64,000 nucleotides of DNA, from contig NZ_CP066150.1 in assembly GCF_023206395.1 (NCBI RefSeq), forward strand, positions 62,001-126,000, given 5' to 3'. This document shows, piece after piece, positions 63,229 through 64,000 of this stretch. The notes under the pieces are model-generated. The model searched no databases and was not told where the DNA came from. It was given only the letters and a program-made list of their open reading frames with translations. Positions within the stretch are counted from its first letter, which is position 1. Each line of letters begins with the position of its first letter. A program made the translations under genes and the position numbers. The stretch is from Vibrio sp. ED004. GTDB lineage: Bacteria; Pseudomonadota; Gammaproteobacteria; Enterobacterales; Vibrionaceae.

Positions 63229-63465
63229 TTAAATACAAGTAAATAGACACATTAAGAATACCCCATCAATTATAATCGATTTACGTTCCAGAGTGATCTT
63301 TAGTTCAGAAGTTAAGTAATTGATAAATACAAAAGTTACAACAAACAAACATTCACCATAGATATCACTCGCATATATCATCCAGCCAATTAGATATGTC
63401 TCTAGAATAAATACTCCTGCTATTTCCACTACACGCCGTTTTGATACATTCCTCATCAATGGCAT
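63229..63465 (-). CDS. Possible small membrane protein, unrecognised
   Basis: A 78-codon frame (63465 or the nearby ATG four codons on) encoding about two to three hydrophobic helices (VVEIAGVFILETYLIGWMIYAS, YGECLFVVTFVFINYLTS, IIIDGVFLMCLFTC). The stop lies just past a bidirectional terminator, as expected for a convergent gene, but there is no good ribosome-binding site and the region is AT-rich. It could be a real small inner-membrane protein, a gene remnant or chance. The rest of the 63172-63557 gap shows only the terminator and the next gene's leader. Confidence 0.35.
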   Translation of the reverse strand: MPLMRNVSKRRVVEIAGVFILETYLIGWMIYASDIYGECLFVVTFVFINYLTSELKITLERKSIIIDGVFLMCLFTCI

Positions 63466-63557
63466 TCAATTTATAAATAGTCATATTTATCAATGACATT
63501 CTCCCAATTGATTCCAGAGTAGTAAATTTTTATCAATAACTTAATAGGAGAACTAAC

Positions 63558-64000
63558 ATGAATGGTCAACGTTCACTGTTAGCAGTGGCAATAGCCCTAG
63601 GGATAGCAGGATGTGGTAGCGACAGTTCGGGTAGCTCCACAACTGATACTGGCGGTTCAACAGCAACTTCAGTGTCTTTAACAGCAAAGGCCGCTGATGG
63701 CTATTTGGTAGGAGCCAATGCGTGTTTGGATCTAAACAGCAATAAAGTTTGTGATAAGGATGAGCCAAGTGCCGTAACGGGTGACGATGGTTCGTTTACG
63801 ATTGATAATCTAACTCAAGAACAACTTGAACAAGGTACTTTGTTGATCGAAGTGGTTGCCGGACAAACCATCGATACCGATAACCCAGGTGTCGTTCTGA
63901 GCAAGAGCTATCGCCTAACTGCGCCACCAAAATCCGTATTTATTAGCCCATTAACGACTCTGATTCAAAATGAAATAGAGAGTGGTTCTTCGTTAGAAGA
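63558..64000 (+). CDS. Lipoprotein with Ca-loop-like motif, 3' truncated by window edge
   Basis: The frame starts at ATG 63558 with AGGAG at 63546-63550 and stays open to the window end (147 codons). The signal peptide has a lipobox (LGIAGCGSDSSG, Cys19), then a Ser/Thr-rich linker and ADGYLVGANACLDLNSNKVC, a beginning seen in large marine envelope lipoproteins. DLNSNKVCDKDE has the D-x-N-x-N-x3-D-x2-E spacing of a calcium-binding EF-hand or dockerin loop. Same strand as the DUF5666 lipoprotein, beyond a terminator. Full length and function cannot be judged. Confidence 0.8.
   Translation, partial: MNGQRSLLAVAIALGIAGCGSDSSGSSTTDTGGSTATSVSLTAKAADGYLVGANACLDLNSNKVCDKDEPSAVTGDDGSFTIDNLTQEQLEQGTLLIEVVAGQTIDTDNPGVVLSKSYRLTAPPKSVFISPLTTLIQNEIESGSSLE

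Noticed and set aside
1..64000. CRISPR arrays, tRNA or rRNA genes, prophage, toxin-antitoxin or known anti-phage systems
   Set aside because: None was recognised when reading both strands; no regularly spaced repeats and no clover-leaf or rRNA motifs were noticed.

Overview
The window reads as chromosomal DNA of a marine gammaproteobacterium, most likely a Vibrio. The basis is the family mix: a Tad pilus locus, an lldP-lldD-dld lactate cluster, a LamB-type porin, TrhO, a MATE pump, marine carbohydrate genes, and GC in the mid-40s by eye. No rRNA, tRNA, CRISPR array or prophage is visible. The only mobile element is an IS110-superfamily insertion sequence near 57 kb.

Layout. 1-6.8 kb: 3' part of a tad operon (tadZ fragment, then tadA-B-C-D-E-F-G), nearly every junction overlapping. 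6.8-11.8 kb: a tight five-gene redox operon (TlpA-like thioredoxin, DUF4266 protein, DUF3570 outer-membrane barrel, divergent ApbE-like protein, DsbD). 11.9-17 kb: phosphotransferase, GNAT, PilZ protein and Lon-like protease. 17-19.2 kb: a small protein plus an orphan dual-ATPase ABC protein behind a Fur-box-like palindrome.

19.3-38.2 kb: a beta-glucan oligosaccharide locus. It holds two LacI regulators, GH116 and GH1 glycosidases, a GH94 phosphorylase, an aldose epimerase, a complete CUT1 ABC importer, a chemoreceptor and a LamB-like porin. LacI-type and CRP-like sites lie at the promoter end. The porin would admit oligosaccharide, the binding protein and ABC system import it, and GH94, GH1 and GH116 split it inside the cell.

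38.2-47.5 kb: prolyl oligopeptidase with a LysR regulator, then L-lactate permease, L-lactate dehydrogenase and an FAD/Fe-S D-lactate dehydrogenase, with structured intergenic spacers. 47.6-53 kb: an Opp/Nik-type ABC operon with a fused double permease and a Zur-like palindrome at its promoter. 53-56.9 kb: MATE pump, AraC regulator and divergent aminotransferase. 56.9-58.2 kb: an IS1111-type element with a long structured 3' noncoding end. 58.5-60 kb: trhO and a YdcH-family gene. 60-64 kb: a two-component system divergent from an Asp-rich DUF5666 lipoprotein, then a second lipoprotein cut by the window end.

The best candidate for an under-described system is the 6.8-11.8 kb redox operon. DsbD would supply electrons to a periplasmic thioredoxin. 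A DUF4266 protein carries its only two cysteines in a Gly-rich tail. The DUF3570 barrel carries a flavinylation-like DSVSGAS motif beside a gene for an ApbE-like protein that lacks the usual metal Asp and a signal peptide.
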